Source: Streptosporangium sp. NBC_01755 (lineage in GTDB: Bacteria; Actinomycetota; Actinomycetes; Streptosporangiales; Streptosporangiaceae). Taken from it: a stretch of 64,000 bases of DNA. Position 1 is the first letter of the stretch. Every line of letters begins with the position of its first letter. The stretch spans positions 5,704,001 through 5,768,000 of the forward strand of contig NZ_CP109131.1 in the NCBI RefSeq assembly GCF_035917995.1, in the 5' to 3' direction. The notes below the pieces were generated by a model that did no database searches, was not told where the DNA came from, and saw nothing but the letters and a program-made list of their open reading frames with translations. This document shows positions 18,101-25,586 of the stretch, piece after piece. Position numbers and translations under genes: made by a program.

Positions 18101-18344
18101 TACCATCACCGCCGCCCTCGACGACGACGGCTACTGGCAGCCCAGCCTCTTCGAGGCCGACGAGGAACGGACGCAGCTCGCCAGGGACCGCGAGGCCCTC
18201 GTCGAGCGGCGCGAGTCGATTCCCCGGCAGCTCGCCGACGAGATCGAGGCGATCACCCGCCGCTACGCCAATCCGACGGTCCGCTGGTTCCCGGCCGCGG
18301 TCACCTTCCTGGTGCCCGCCTCGATCGCCCACCGGGGGGCCTGA
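15162..18344 (+). CDS. drmD: DISARM SNF2-like helicase DrmD
   Basis: 1060 residues, SF2/SNF2-type. Walker A DDVGLGKT at about 150, WRDEMRDKFGLDF, Walker B VVDEVHTC at about 262, SATPHNG, and a second RecA domain with FTEYRDTQNWL and ATDAASEGINLQ (about 592), ending in RLEQRNGRIDRHGQ. DrmD is the extra helicase of class 1 DISARM, a phage-restriction system with host methylation. GGGGAG sits before the ATG. The stop shares one base with the drmMI start, so the two are coupled. Its expected partners drmA, drmB and drmC lie 10 kb downstream after an unrelated block. Confidence 0.88.
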   Translation: MTQVAAETPALPAIGQVVTVRNRPWVVADVRQGSVAGSDDRALTSRAPHVVSLVSIEDDARDERLRVVWELEPGAAAYEQHALPSPARGFDPPGHLDAFLDAVRWGAIASADTTVLQAPFRSGIQIEEYQLDPVVRALSMPRTNLLIADDVGLGKTIEAGLVMQELMLRHRARTMLIVCPAGLTLQWRDEMRDKFGLDFRIVDSGLLKELRRTRGLYANPWTHFPRLIVSVDWLKRDRPRRLLRDVLPPVPRYPRAFDLLVVDEVHTCAPATRGKYAVDSQRTEVIRELAPHCEHRLFLSATPHNGYQNSWTALLELLDDQRFARGVPPSDEQLAQVMIRRLKSELPPKWDGSSRFATRKIHDVDVRYSELERQAHLRLAEYAESRRRTSGGNAQRSAADFVTMLLKKRLFSSPQAFFSTVDKHLETMVRREDGERPLPAKAQARVLRPLVDRLEETAEDDAAYGEAETSALTAARRLLPPLTAGEKKLLGELRDWAGEAKKQPDAKFDAMRAWLDPIVRPDGEWNDDNGERVIIFTEYRDTQNWLRDQLIHAGYPARLIACLYGGMDDAERDRIRKVFRDSPDLDPMRILLATDAASEGINLQDHCHRLLHWEIPWNPNRLEQRNGRIDRHGQPAPQVDIFHFVPSDWRDAREGSLEDELQFLTVAVRKVDQIREDLGSAGDVIAANVERKMLGRPADWQAAETEITKRSGTAQLKIRRDLAADLEKLTETLRGSRTKLNLTPQTVERVVRTALRLAHNRDLLDADPPKGLKARCFRLPPLSGAWAEARNDGLLHPVTHAERVVTFDQDAAADRTNVVLLHLGSRLVQMCLHLLRAELWASGVGGGAKLARVTARVVPADLITSPAVVAHMRIVVTGDEGTRLHEEVVLGGGTLDEGRLTRVNAESLESWLAAATDEPPPRHVLDRLTEVWERLELEPKVAGILADRARRRTNRHATDLQARCEKDIAAMTAVLDELRRTITAALDDDGYWQPSLFEADEERTQLARDREALVERRESIPRQLADEIEAITRRYANPTVRWFPAAVTFLVPASIAHRGA

Positions 18345-21300
18345 TGCCACCGCGCCGCAGAATCGCGACCCCGTCGATCGCCCGCCAGCACGCCGACTGG
18401 ATCAGCCTGCTCCGGCCGGACGGCCCGTTCGTCTCGGTCGGCGTGCTCGCCGGAGCACTGCCCCAGGGGCTGGAGGTGCTTCCCGAGCGGAAACTGGAAC
18501 GCCTCATCCAGGCGTGGGACGAGGTCCAGGCCGCTCCCGACGAGCTGAACCCCGCCTGGCAGGACTTCATCCTCCGCGAGGTGCTCGGCCTGACCGGTCC
18601 GCTGATCGCCGAAGGCGCGCAGCTGCCCGAGGAGGTGCGCGGGTACGGCCCGGCCGACACGCGGGTAAGGCCGGACGGGGTCGCCTTCGGCCCGGACGGC
18701 GCCGGTGGCCGGGCCGAACGGCTGCACATCTACCGGCGAGGCTGGGCCGAACCCCTCACCAGGGCGACCAGGGACCGCCGCTCCGCGGTCGAGGAGGCCG
18801 CCGACCTCTGCCGTCGGCGGGGCGTGCCGCTGGCGCTGCTCACCAACGGGCGGCTGTGGATCCTGGTGCACGCCCGGGTTCAGGAACCCTCCACCGTCGC
18901 GACCTTCGACGCGGACCTGTGGCTGGAGGAGCGCGACCTGCTCCGCGCCTTCGTCACGCTGCTCGGCGCGACCCGTGTGCTCAGGCCCGCCCTCGACGCG
19001 GCGGGTGACCCCACCGACAGCCTGGCCGCGCTGTTCTCCCGCAGCGCCGACGCGCAGGCCGAGGTCACGACCACCCTTGGCAGGCAGGTGCTGCGCGCCG
19101 TCGAGCTGCTTGTCGGCGAGCTCGCCCGGCTCGACCGGGAGGCCGATGGCCGGCTCCTCGTACACGTGCCCGAACGCCAGGTCTACCAGGGCACGCTGAG
19201 CGTGATGATGCGCCTGGTCTTCCTGCTCTACGCCGAGGACCAGCGCCTGCTGCCCGTCGACTCCGAGCTGTATGCCCACTCCTACTCGGTCGGCGGCCTC
19301 TTCGACGAGCTGGAGGAGGCGCGCAGCAGGCACGGTGACGCGGTGGGCGACCGGCGAAGGGCCGCCTGGCCTCGACTGCTCGCCCTCTTCGGCGCCGTGT
19401 ACGGCGGGTGCGAGCACGACGACATGCGCATCCCGCCGTACGGGGGCGCGCTCTTCGACCCGGAGCGCTTCGGCTGGCTGGCCGATATGAAGGTCACCGA
19501 CCGGGTCGTGCACGAGATCCTGCGGGCGCTGCTGATCCTGGTCGGCGAGAGCGGCGCCCCGGAACGGCTCAGCTACAAGGGCCTCAACGTCGAGCAGATC
19601 GGCCATGTCTACGAGGGCCTGCTGGAGTTCTCCTGCGTCCGGGTGACCGAGCCGTACGCCGGGCTGTTCGGCAGACTTGAGCCCGAGCTCCCGCTGGCCG
19701 AGCTGGAACGTGCCCGCCGCGAGGAGGCGGACCTCGCCGCCTGGGCGGTCCGGACCTGCGACACGACGGCGAACCGGGCCGCCAAGGCGCTGACCGCCGC
19801 AGCGAAGCCGGACGATCTGGAACGACTCCGTACGGCCTGTGACAACGATGACGCGCTGGCCGACCGGGCGGCCCCGTTCCTCGGCCTGCTCCGCCGCGAC
19901 CTGCGGGGCTGGCCCACGGTCTTCCCCACCGGATCACTGATCATCACCCAGGTCGGCGACCGGCGTTCCACCGGCACCCACTACACGCCGCGCCCGCTCG
20001 CCGAGGAGGTCGTCGAGCACACCCTGGCCCCGCTCTGCTTCTCTCCCGGCCCCGCCGAGGGCGCCGAGCCGCACGTGTGGCAGGCCAAGCGCTGGGACGA
20101 GCTGCTGGCGCTGAAGGTGCTCGACCCGGCGATGGGCTCGGGCGCGTTCCTCGTCTCCGCCTGCCGGTACATCGCGGACCGGATCGTCGACGACTGGGAC
20201 CGGAACGGAGTGCCGGGGGAGATCCTGGACGCGGTCGGACCCGGCTACGACCGCGACGGCCTGCTGCTGGAGGCCCGCCGCCGGGTGGCCGCGAGCTGCG
20301 TCTACGGGGTGGACCGCGACGACCAGGCCGTTGAGCTGGCGAAGCTGTCGCTCTGGCTGGTCACGCTGGCCAAGAACAGGCCGTTCTCCTTCCTCGACCA
20401 CGCGCTGCGCTGCGGTGACTCCCTGATCGGCGTCGTCGACGACCGGCAGCTCGTCGCCTTCGACCTCGACGCGGAGGCGGGGAATTTTCAGAACTCCCGG
20501 CTCAGTAACACCTTGGCGGAGACGGTCACGTCGATCCTCGATGAGGCCGAGCGGCTCCGCGTCGAGATCGAGCGGGAGCCGGTTCGTGACACCGCCCACG
20601 GTCGTGAGCTGGAGGCCAGGCTCGCCACCGCCGAGGCGCTCACCGGGCGACTCCGTTTCGCGGCGGACGCCGTTGTCGCCGCCGCGCTCGCCGCCGCTGA
20701 CAGCAAGAAGCAGAACCGCCGTCCGCACTGGGAGGAGCAGACGGACGAGGACGAGTACGGCGAACTTCTGGCCGAACTCGCCGAGGACGTCGAGAAGGTC
20801 CTCGCCCCGCTCGTCATGACCATCGCGCTGGCGGGCGATCCCGGCGAGGAGGGGTACGGCTCCCGGCTCGCCGGGCTGGTGGAAAGTCTCGACGTGGTGG
20901 AGGACGGCGAGCTGTATCGGGCCGTCCTCGCGGCCGTGGGTGCCGAAGACCGGGTCCGCCGGTTGATCACGCCCATGCTCACCGGCGGCGGACGCAGACC
21001 GGAGCCGATCAGGCCGTTCCACTGGCCGCTGGAGTTTCCCGAGGTCATGCGGCACGGCGGGTTCAGCGCCGTGGTCGGCAACCCGCCGTTCATCGGCGGG
21101 CAGCGGCTCACCGGGGCCATCGGCGATGACGTCCGGGAGTTCCTCGTCACGTACGTCGCCGGGGGCAGGCGCGGTAGCGCGGACCTGTGCTCGTACTTCC
21201 TGCTCCGCGACCTGGCGGTGGCCCCGGCCGGGCGGGTGGGGATCATCGCCACCAACACGATCGCCCAGGGCGGCACCCGGGAGGTCGGTCTCGACCAGGC

Positions 21301-22648
21301 GTACGAGCGGGACTGGCGGGTCTACCGGACCGTCAAGTCCCAGCCGTGGCCGGGTACGGCGTCGCTGGAGGTGTCGCTGGTCTGGGCCGGGCACCCGGGG
21401 GCCGGAGAACGGCGGCTTCGTGACGGCCGGGAGGTGCCTTCGATCACCTCTTCTCTCGACCCGGAAGGCCGGATGGAGGGACTGCCATACCGACTGGCGG
21501 CCAATACCGGCCAATCGTTTCAGGGGTCGAATGTCCTCGGTCTTGGCTTCACCATGTCTCCGGAGGAGGCCGCTGCCGTGATCGAGGCCGACCCGCGCAA
21601 TCGGGAGGTGCTGTTCCCTTACCTCAACGGGGAGGACCTCAACTCCCGGCCGGACGGCTCGGGCCGCCGCTGGGTGATCAACTTTCGGGACTGGCCGGTT
21701 GAGCGGGCTCAGGAATATCCCGAGCTGTTCGCCATCGTTGAACGCGAGGTCAAGCCTTTTCGAGAACGGAACAAACGGCAGGCTCGTCGGGAACGGTGGT
21801 GGCAGTACGCAGAGCGGGCACCGGGCCTGTACGAGGCCATCGCGGACCTTGACCGGGTGCTCGTCATTGCACAAACAAGTCGGACTCAGATACCTGTTCT
21901 AGTTCCTAGCGGGCAGGTCTTCGATCAGAAGCTTGTGGTGTTCCCAGCATCTTCGGCTGCAGCGATGGCCTTGCGAACAAGCGCATTTCAGTACTTCTGG
22001 ACGGTGACCCGAAGCTCCACGATGAAGGCCGACCCGGTGTTCGCTCCTTCAGACTGTTGCGAGACGCTCGCTCAACCAACATTCACAAAGCGGATGGAAG
22101 AGATAGCAGAAGAACTGCACAGCCTCCGAAGCAAGCTCATGCTGGAGTGCGATCTCGGGCTGACCAAGCTCTACAACCTGGTGAACGACCCGGCCGAGTT
22201 CGATCCGAAGATCCAGCGGATCAGGGAGCTACACGTCGAGATCGACGAGGCGGTCCTGGAGGCGTACGCGCTGGATGAGGAGCGGGAACCGGCCATTCAT
22301 GACTATGAGGCTCGGAAGGCGAAGGCCCCTTTGCCCGCGTGGTCCGATGTGGTCTTGGACCACGGGTTCCATGACCACGGCCAGGGGACTCGCTGGACGG
22401 TCGGCCCGCAGGCCCGCCTCGACATCCTCGACAAGTTGCTGGCGCTCAACCACTACCGCCACCGGCAGGAGCCGGAGACGGGCGTCCGCAAGCTCAGAAA
22501 GAGCAGCCAGGCCAAGAAGGCACGCGCCACCACCGTGGCGACTCCCAGCGCACCGGCAGTGGGCCGTACGCAAGGCTCAGACCCGGTGCCGCAACAGGCC
22601 GACCCCTTCGAGGACGGCCTGTTCCCACCGGACGGGACTCTCTTCTGA
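18344..22648 (+). CDS. drmMI: DISARM class 1 adenine methyltransferase DrmMI
   Basis: 1434 residues. The SAM-binding motif VLDPAMGSGAFL is near 592 and the amino-methyltransferase motif GNPPF near 913, preceded by THYTPRPLAEEVV. The long N-terminal region (with an RLVFLLYAEDQRLLP segment) matches Eco57I/PglX-like adenine N6 methylases. In DISARM the methylase marks host DNA so that the DrmAB complex spares it. A PglX (BREX) label was considered, but drmD upstream and drmABC downstream fit DISARM. It overlaps drmD by one base and ends before a large hairpin. Confidence 0.88.
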   Translation: MPPRRRIATPSIARQHADWISLLRPDGPFVSVGVLAGALPQGLEVLPERKLERLIQAWDEVQAAPDELNPAWQDFILREVLGLTGPLIAEGAQLPEEVRGYGPADTRVRPDGVAFGPDGAGGRAERLHIYRRGWAEPLTRATRDRRSAVEEAADLCRRRGVPLALLTNGRLWILVHARVQEPSTVATFDADLWLEERDLLRAFVTLLGATRVLRPALDAAGDPTDSLAALFSRSADAQAEVTTTLGRQVLRAVELLVGELARLDREADGRLLVHVPERQVYQGTLSVMMRLVFLLYAEDQRLLPVDSELYAHSYSVGGLFDELEEARSRHGDAVGDRRRAAWPRLLALFGAVYGGCEHDDMRIPPYGGALFDPERFGWLADMKVTDRVVHEILRALLILVGESGAPERLSYKGLNVEQIGHVYEGLLEFSCVRVTEPYAGLFGRLEPELPLAELERARREEADLAAWAVRTCDTTANRAAKALTAAAKPDDLERLRTACDNDDALADRAAPFLGLLRRDLRGWPTVFPTGSLIITQVGDRRSTGTHYTPRPLAEEVVEHTLAPLCFSPGPAEGAEPHVWQAKRWDELLALKVLDPAMGSGAFLVSACRYIADRIVDDWDRNGVPGEILDAVGPGYDRDGLLLEARRRVAASCVYGVDRDDQAVELAKLSLWLVTLAKNRPFSFLDHALRCGDSLIGVVDDRQLVAFDLDAEAGNFQNSRLSNTLAETVTSILDEAERLRVEIEREPVRDTAHGRELEARLATAEALTGRLRFAADAVVAAALAAADSKKQNRRPHWEEQTDEDEYGELLAELAEDVEKVLAPLVMTIALAGDPGEEGYGSRLAGLVESLDVVEDGELYRAVLAAVGAEDRVRRLITPMLTGGGRRPEPIRPFHWPLEFPEVMRHGGFSAVVGNPPFIGGQRLTGAIGDDVREFLVTYVAGGRRGSADLCSYFLLRDLAVAPAGRVGIIATNTIAQGGTREVGLDQAYERDWRVYRTVKSQPWPGTASLEVSLVWAGHPGAGERRLRDGREVPSITSSLDPEGRMEGLPYRLAANTGQSFQGSNVLGLGFTMSPEEAAAVIEADPRNREVLFPYLNGEDLNSRPDGSGRRWVINFRDWPVERAQEYPELFAIVEREVKPFRERNKRQARRERWWQYAERAPGLYEAIADLDRVLVIAQTSRTQIPVLVPSGQVFDQKLVVFPASSAAAMALRTSAFQYFWTVTRSSTMKADPVFAPSDCCETLAQPTFTKRMEEIAEELHSLRSKLMLECDLGLTKLYNLVNDPAEFDPKIQRIRELHVEIDEAVLEAYALDEEREPAIHDYEARKAKAPLPAWSDVVLDHGFHDHGQGTRWTVGPQARLDILDKLLALNHYRHRQEPETGVRKLRKSSQAKKARATTVATPSAPAVGRTQGSDPVPQQADPFEDGLFPPDGTLF

Positions 22649-22680
22649 TCGGCCGATATCGGCGAAGAGAGCGATTCTGC

Positions 22681-22743
22681 CCTGGTCTCGGTCCGGACCA
22701 CCATCCCGGTCTGAAAGGACGGTTTCTCCGGACCAAGACCAGG
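22681..22743. terminator. Large inverted repeat between convergent genes
   Basis: Arms at 22681-22697 and 22727-22743 match at 16 of 17 positions (CCTGGTCT.GGTCCGGA) with a 29-nt loop. It lies between the drmMI stop and the stop of the first DUF397 gene, so it can end transcription from both sides. Function is inferred. Confidence 0.65.
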
Positions 22744-22944
22744 TCAACGATCGAACTCGCCGGTTTTGACACCGCCGACGAACGCTCCCCACCCGGCGTG
22801 GGTGAAGAGCAGTTTGGGGCCGTCCGGGTCCTTGCTGTCCCGGACCGCGACAACCCCGGGCAGATTGGCGGCCACCTCGACACACTGGCCACCGTTTCCA
22901 CCGGAGCGTGATGATTTCCGCCAGATGGCGGCGCTCAGGTCCAT
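22744..22944 (-). CDS. DUF397 protein, copy 1
   Basis: 66 residues with the full DUF397 pattern: IWRKSSRSGGNGGQCVEVA, VAVRDSKDPDGPKL and a C-terminal WGAFVGGVKTGEFD. DUF397 proteins are small cytoplasmic partners of XRE-DUF5753 regulators in actinomycetes, affecting development or antibiotic production. This is the most distal of four tandem copies; it has THAGW where the others have TPTEW. A remnant of the regulator's 3' end lies upstream. Confidence 0.9.
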   Translation of the reverse strand: MDLSAAIWRKSSRSGGNGGQCVEVAANLPGVVAVRDSKDPDGPKLLFTHAGWGAFVGGVKTGEFDR

Positions 22945-23007
22945 TCCTGCTTCACTTCCTCGATCTTCCTGAGGGATGCGTGCTGATGGTCCCCGACCGA
23001 GACAGGA

Positions 23008-23208
23008 TCAGCGGTCGAAGTCTTCAGTCTTGATACTGCGGACGAAGGTGCCCCACTCGGTGGGCGTGAAGAGCAGTTTGGGGCCGTTCGGGTCTTTGCT
23101 GTCCCGGACCGCGACAATCCCGGGCAGGTTCGCAGCGACCTCGACGCACTGGCCGCCGTTCGATCCGGAACGTGATGATTTTCGCCAGATGGCAGTGCTC
23201 AGGTTCAT
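23008..23208 (-). CDS. DUF397 protein, copy 2
   Basis: 66 residues; begins MNLSTAIWRKSSRSGSNGG and ends TFVRSIKTEDFDR. It differs from copy 4 at about ten positions, clustered at the ends. It is preceded by a stretch (about 23209-23245) resembling the last codons of the XRE gene at 23781. Confidence 0.9.
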   Translation of the reverse strand: MNLSTAIWRKSSRSGSNGGQCVEVAANLPGIVAVRDSKDPNGPKLLFTPTEWGTFVRSIKTEDFDR

Positions 23209-23271
23209 TCGCGTCTCGCTTCCTCGATCTTCTTGAGGGATGCGTGCTGGGGGTCCCCGACCGAGACAGGA

Positions 23272-23472
23272 TCAGCGGTCGAAGTCTCCAGTCTTGATGC
23301 CGTGGACGAAGGTGCCCCACTCGGTGGGGGTGAAGAGTAGTTTGGGGCCGTTGGGGTCCTTGCTGTCACGGACCGCGACGACTCCGGGCAGGTTGGCGGC
23401 GACCTCGACGCACTGGCCACCGTTGTCTGAGGAACGCGATGATTTCCGCCAGATGGCAGCTCTCAGGTCCAT
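23272..23472 (-). CDS. DUF397 protein, copy 3
   Basis: 66 residues; begins MDLRAAIWRKSSRSSDNGG and ends TFVHGIKTGDFDR. An upstream in-frame ATG at 23508 would add 12 residues, but the start at 23472 matches the other copies. The middle (VAANLPGVVAVRDSKDPNG) is identical to copy 4, which suggests recent duplication or gene conversion. Confidence 0.9.
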   Translation of the reverse strand: MDLRAAIWRKSSRSSDNGGQCVEVAANLPGVVAVRDSKDPNGPKLLFTPTEWGTFVHGIKTGDFDR

Positions 23473-23589
23473 TGCTGCTTTCCTTTCTTGATCTTTTTGA
23501 GGCAACACGGCTCAGGATAGGGCCAGAGTCGTGTTGCCTCACGGCGCTTTCACAGTCTGAAGGGGTGTTTTCTCCTGACCGGAACCGGT

Positions 23590-23790
23590 TTAGTGGTCGA
23601 ACTTACCGGTTTTGATGCCGCCGACGAACGTTCTCCACTCGGTGGGGGTGAAGAGTAGTTTGGGGCCGTTGGGGTCCTTGCTGTCACGGACCGCGACGAC
23701 TCCGGGCAGGTTGGCGGCTACTTCGACACACTGGCCACCATTTCCTGAAGATCGCGATGATTTCCGCCAGATGGCAGCGCTCAGGTCCAT
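23590..23790 (-). CDS. DUF397 protein, copy 4 (regulator-proximal)
   Basis: 66 residues; begins MDLSAAIWRKSSRSSGNGG and ends TFVGGIKTGKFDH. It overlaps the end of the XRE-DUF5753 gene by 10 bp, the usual arrangement for such pairs, so this is probably the founding copy. The 117 bp between it and copy 3 are the longest spacer in the array. Confidence 0.9.
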   Translation of the reverse strand: MDLSAAIWRKSSRSSGNGGQCVEVAANLPGVVAVRDSKDPNGPKLLFTPTEWRTFVGGIKTGKFDH

Positions 23791-24608
23791 TCGCGTCTCG
23801 CTTCCTCGATCATCTTGAGGGATACACGCTCAGGATAAGCCCATAGCCGTATCGCCTCATATCTTTCTTGAATGGAAGTCATAAGTTCGTGGTCGTTCGT
23901 AACGTATCCCTTGGCCGGCGAGTCCGTGTGAATGGTGGCGGGTTGCCCGTCGGGGAGTTCAGCGATCATGAAAGCGCCCGCCAGGCCGGGAAGGCATTCC
24001 GGGTCGACGATCTGGATAGAGACAGAAGGGCGCCTGGCGGCCTCCAGTAGGTGATCGAATTGTTCGCGCATCACCTCGGCTCCACCGACCTTACGGCGTA
24101 GCACCCCTGCATCGAAGAGCACGACGACACGTGGAGGATTCTCTCTATCGAGGATCCTCTGCCGCCGCACCCGCGCCTCGACCCGCTCCTCGACCTCCTC
24201 GGGAGTGGTTTGGGGCTCCAGATTGAAGATTTGCCGGGCATATGCCTCCGTCTGGAGCAGGCCGGGCACCAGGAGGGGATCCCAGGAGCGGATGACGGTG
24301 GCTCTGGGTTCGATCTCCTCGGCCCAGTTCCAGAACCAGGTCGGGCCGCCGGGCTGGGCGACGATGTGCTCGCGAATTCCCGTGAAGGAGATGCCGTTGG
24401 CGGTCCCATAGAGCAGATCCAGTCTCTCGGCATCGGACTTGGATGGCGTCCGGCTGGCGCTCTCCAGGCGGCTGATCTGGGTCTGGGTGCAGCCGAGGCG
24501 TCTGGCCACTGCGGTCTGTGAGAGCTGGGCGGCCAGCCGCAGGCGGCGCATCTCGGCGCCGAACCGCACGCGGGGGGATCCAGGGTCGAGAGACGGCGCA
24601 CTGTCCAT
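23781..24608 (-). CDS. XRE-family regulator with DUF5753
   Basis: 275 residues. The N-terminal helix-turn-helix (EMRRLRLAAQLSQTAVARRL, then GCTQTQISRLESASRTPS) is followed by a DUF5753 sensor-like domain (IRSWDPLLVPGLLQTEAYAR, VVVLFDAGVLRRKVGG and SIQIVDPECLPGLAGAFMI). GAGAGGAAA precedes the ATG at 24608. These regulators work with the DUF397 protein encoded directly downstream. The last codons (SLKMIEEARREWT) appear as decayed remnants before the DUF397 copies, which indicates how the array grew. Confidence 0.9.
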   Translation of the reverse strand: MDSAPSLDPGSPRVRFGAEMRRLRLAAQLSQTAVARRLGCTQTQISRLESASRTPSKSDAERLDLLYGTANGISFTGIREHIVAQPGGPTWFWNWAEEIEPRATVIRSWDPLLVPGLLQTEAYARQIFNLEPQTTPEEVEERVEARVRRQRILDRENPPRVVVLFDAGVLRRKVGGAEVMREQFDHLLEAARRPSVSIQIVDPECLPGLAGAFMIAELPDGQPATIHTDSPAKGYVTNDHELMTSIQERYEAIRLWAYPERVSLKMIEEARREWT

Positions 24609-24784
24609 CGTATTTCCTCTCGAATTGGAAAAAACGGACTTAATGTCCAGCCGGTGATATCGAATCCAGCCCGGGCAGACCAACGGCTGTCATCATCCGC
24701 TCTAGCCTGGATTGCCGATCCGGTAGCAGGTCAACTACCGGTAAGGCAGTCTAGGCACAGAAATCCTGCTCGCGAAAGTGTTGT

Positions 24785-24810
24785 CAAGAAAGCGGTAAAC
24801 CACTTTCTTG
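24785..24810. promoter_or_regulatory. Imperfect palindrome, candidate operator
   Basis: CAAGAAAG and CTTTCTTG form 8-bp arms around a 10-nt spacer in the 291-bp divergent region between the XRE gene and a rightward small ORF. XRE autoregulation is possible. The rest of 24609-24899 shows no gene. Confidence 0.35.
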
Positions 24811-24899
24811 GCCGGAGACGAATCGGGTCGGACATGAATTAGATAGTCCTCTTTCGGTCTCCCATCGCGAGCACCGGAAAGTATTCGAAAGGTGAGACT

Positions 24900-25058
24900 A
24901 TGACGATGAGCGAGCCGCTGGCCGAACGGATCACGGCTCTGAACCGCGAGGACATGCCCCTGCCCTGGCTGATGACAGCGGTCGGCGTGACCTGGCAACT
25001 CCCCTTGGCTGACAAACGAGTATGGGAGGGGTGTAGCGAAAGCGGGCCGGGTGGGTAA
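24900..25058 (+). CDS. Small hypothetical protein
   Basis: 52 residues (MTMSEPLAERITALNRED, then MPLPWLMTAVGVTWQLPLAD). AAAGGTGAG lies just before the ATG. No domain or membrane segment. It may be a genuine small protein or the start of a truncated gene; the composition looks coding at its 5' end but less so after residue 40. Unrecognised. Confidence 0.35.
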   Translation: MTMSEPLAERITALNREDMPLPWLMTAVGVTWQLPLADKRVWEGCSESGPGG

Positions 25059-25099
25059 GGATTGATAGGTCCCGGCGTCAACCCCTCCGGAGGTACTGA

Positions 25100-25576
25100 A
25101 TGCGCGTCGCCCGGTTGCTGGCCGTCAGCTTGGCGCTGGTGATGCTGACCTCGGGATGCACTTCCGAGCCCTCCCTGGGAGAAGCGGCGGCGGAGCTACA
25201 AAAGGACACCCAGCAGCTAGAGACCAACAGCATCTTCAAGAATCCGCTCAAGAAGCTGCGCATCCTACAGCGCCCGGACAAGGACATCCGCTGTGGCAAG
25301 GACAAGTTCAAACGAGCGCTGCGAGCCACGGCCGATTACGAACGTGTCGACGAATCATTGGATGTTCACCTGGATCAAGCTCAAACGCTAATGGAAAACA
25401 CCATTGCCCAGGTTCTCGGTTATAAACTGGAGTTCGACTTCAGTCAGACGGAGACCAAGGAGGGGCGGTTCATCTACGGTACGAAGATAGACCCAGATGT
25501 AAAGGTGACCGTATATGTAGCTCCCGAGGCCCCCACCTGGCGGCTGCATGCGATGACAGCTTGTCTACCGCGGTGA
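25100..25576 (+). CDS. Lipoprotein of unknown function
   Basis: 158 residues. The signal peptide ends in a lipobox (LTSGC) with the lipid-modified Cys at about 20. The mature part is charged with a helical stretch (EAAAELQKDTQQLETNS) and a strand-rich C-terminus. CGGAGG precedes the ATG. It converges on the ESX-like gene at 25587 and could be an immunity or envelope partner, but nothing in the sequence shows that. Confidence 0.8.
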   Translation: MRVARLLAVSLALVMLTSGCTSEPSLGEAAAELQKDTQQLETNSIFKNPLKKLRILQRPDKDIRCGKDKFKRALRATADYERVDESLDVHLDQAQTLMENTIAQVLGYKLEFDFSQTETKEGRFIYGTKIDPDVKVTVYVAPEAPTWRLHAMTACLPR

Positions 25577-25586
25577 CGAAGCCAGC

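Noticed and set aside
15057..22568. Long open frames antisense to drmD and drmMI (for example 15057-17090 and 19934-21874)
   Set aside because: They mirror high-GC third-position bias of the forward genes, have Arg/Pro/Gly/His-rich low-sense sequence and no motifs, while the forward frames carry complete helicase and methylase motifs.
18344..22648. Reading the methylase as BREX PglX
   Set aside because: No PglZ, BrxC or BrxL gene in the window; drmD is fused in the same transcript and drmABC lie downstream.
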